NCBI RefSeq assembly: GCF_019795155.1 | Contig: NZ_JAILYN010000028.1 | Span: 1-64,000 of the forward strand | DNA from: Marinobacterium arenosum | GTDB lineage: Bacteria; Pseudomonadota; Gammaproteobacteria; Pseudomonadales; Balneatricaceae | Length of the DNA stretch: 64,000 nt | Direction: 5' to 3' | Shown here: piece after piece, positions 63,738 to 64,000 of the stretch | Position numbering within the stretch: position 1 is the stretch's first letter | How the letters are laid out: each line of letters begins with the position of its first letter | Position numbers and translations under genes: made by a program | Notes under the pieces: model-generated | What the model saw: the letters and a program-made list of their open reading frames with translations, nothing else | Databases searched by the model: none | Told to the model about the DNA's origin: nothing

Positions 63738-64000
63738 CAGTTGGTTTGGCTACGTGACTGGTTTGCAGGTGAAATTTTCATTGACCTGACATCAAAGAGG
63801 CACGAATTGTGCTGGAAGCTCGTGGAAAAATGTTTCAGAATCAAGCAGATGGAATACGGGGCCGGGTAGCTAGAGAGGACTCCGTATACTGCAGATATGA
63901 AGCATGCATGATTTGCAAGGAAGCAGATATCGAACATTTATCATTATCACCTTCCTTCTCAATCGTCTATATCTGGCTATGTGTTTTCTGGTATGGGGGA
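63738..64000. repeat. Right copy of the ~260-bp direct repeat (reaches the window end)
   Basis: Aligns with 61994-62253. In this copy a frame is open from about 63785, with an ATG at 63830, to the end: MFQNQADGIRGRVAREDSVY, then CRYEACMICKEADIEH. It may be the beginning of a Cys-containing gene running past the window, of which the left copy is a damaged piece. Not called as a gene because its end is unseen. Confidence 0.6.

Overview
The window looks like a GC-rich gammaproteobacterial chromosome of the Oceanospirillales/Pseudomonadales type. The evidence is the gene set and order: dnaX-ybaB-recR, rnd-ycgL-ycgN, tmcA, an EF-P-like yeiP, a phasin, PQQ biosynthesis, glycine-betaine uptake and an ectoine-type aspartokinase. 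A marine or halotolerant lifestyle is inference. No tRNA, rRNA or CRISPR array was found.

The left edge (1 to about 1.3 kb) is mobile debris: the start of an IS256-family transposase on the minus strand, the C-terminal tail of another on the plus strand (each with a matching terminal repeat), a decayed phage-type integrase and a fragment of a MITE-like repeat. It opens a copper-resistance region running to about 21 kb. This region holds five heme c proteins or related small genes, a CusCBA-type RND efflux system, the CopAB periplasmic oxidase pair, a cupredoxin, CueR, a copper P1B-ATPase and several small secreted Met/His/Cys-rich proteins. Three near-identical MerR-type promoters (TTGACC, 19-bp spacer, TA-rich -10) lie before the ATPase, before the cop operon and before a small repeat protein. 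They point to one CueR regulon that includes two proteins of unknown function.

From 22 to 45 kb the DNA is mostly core: a polar amino-acid (cystine-like) ABC transporter; dnaX, with an intact A AAA AAG frameshift signal for the gamma subunit; ybaB and recR; rnd; hemerythrin; a YbaK deacylase; an aspartokinase; a MarR regulator convergent with a betaine ABC transporter; a phasin; an AEC carrier; tmcA; a retropepsin; yeiP; and an EAL protein. From 45 to 51 kb lies pqqABCDE, followed by a prolyl-oligopeptidase-family gene broken by one amber codon.

The rest (51 to 62 kb) is mixed: an HD-GYP protein, PPK2, a DJ-1/PfpI protein, a SoxC-type sulfite dehydrogenase with a diheme cytochrome, small proteins of unknown function, an XRE regulator, an FtrA-type regulator divergent from a rhodanese, and a GNAT. 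Intergenic spaces are unusually rich in tandem and REP-like repeats: twelve 84-bp units after tmcA, units of about 280 bp after 51.4 kb, and five 80-bp units that overlap the 3' end of the PfpI gene. From about 62 kb composition turns AT-rich: an AAA/STAND-like ATPase sits between two direct repeats of about 260 bp, which looks like an acquired cassette.
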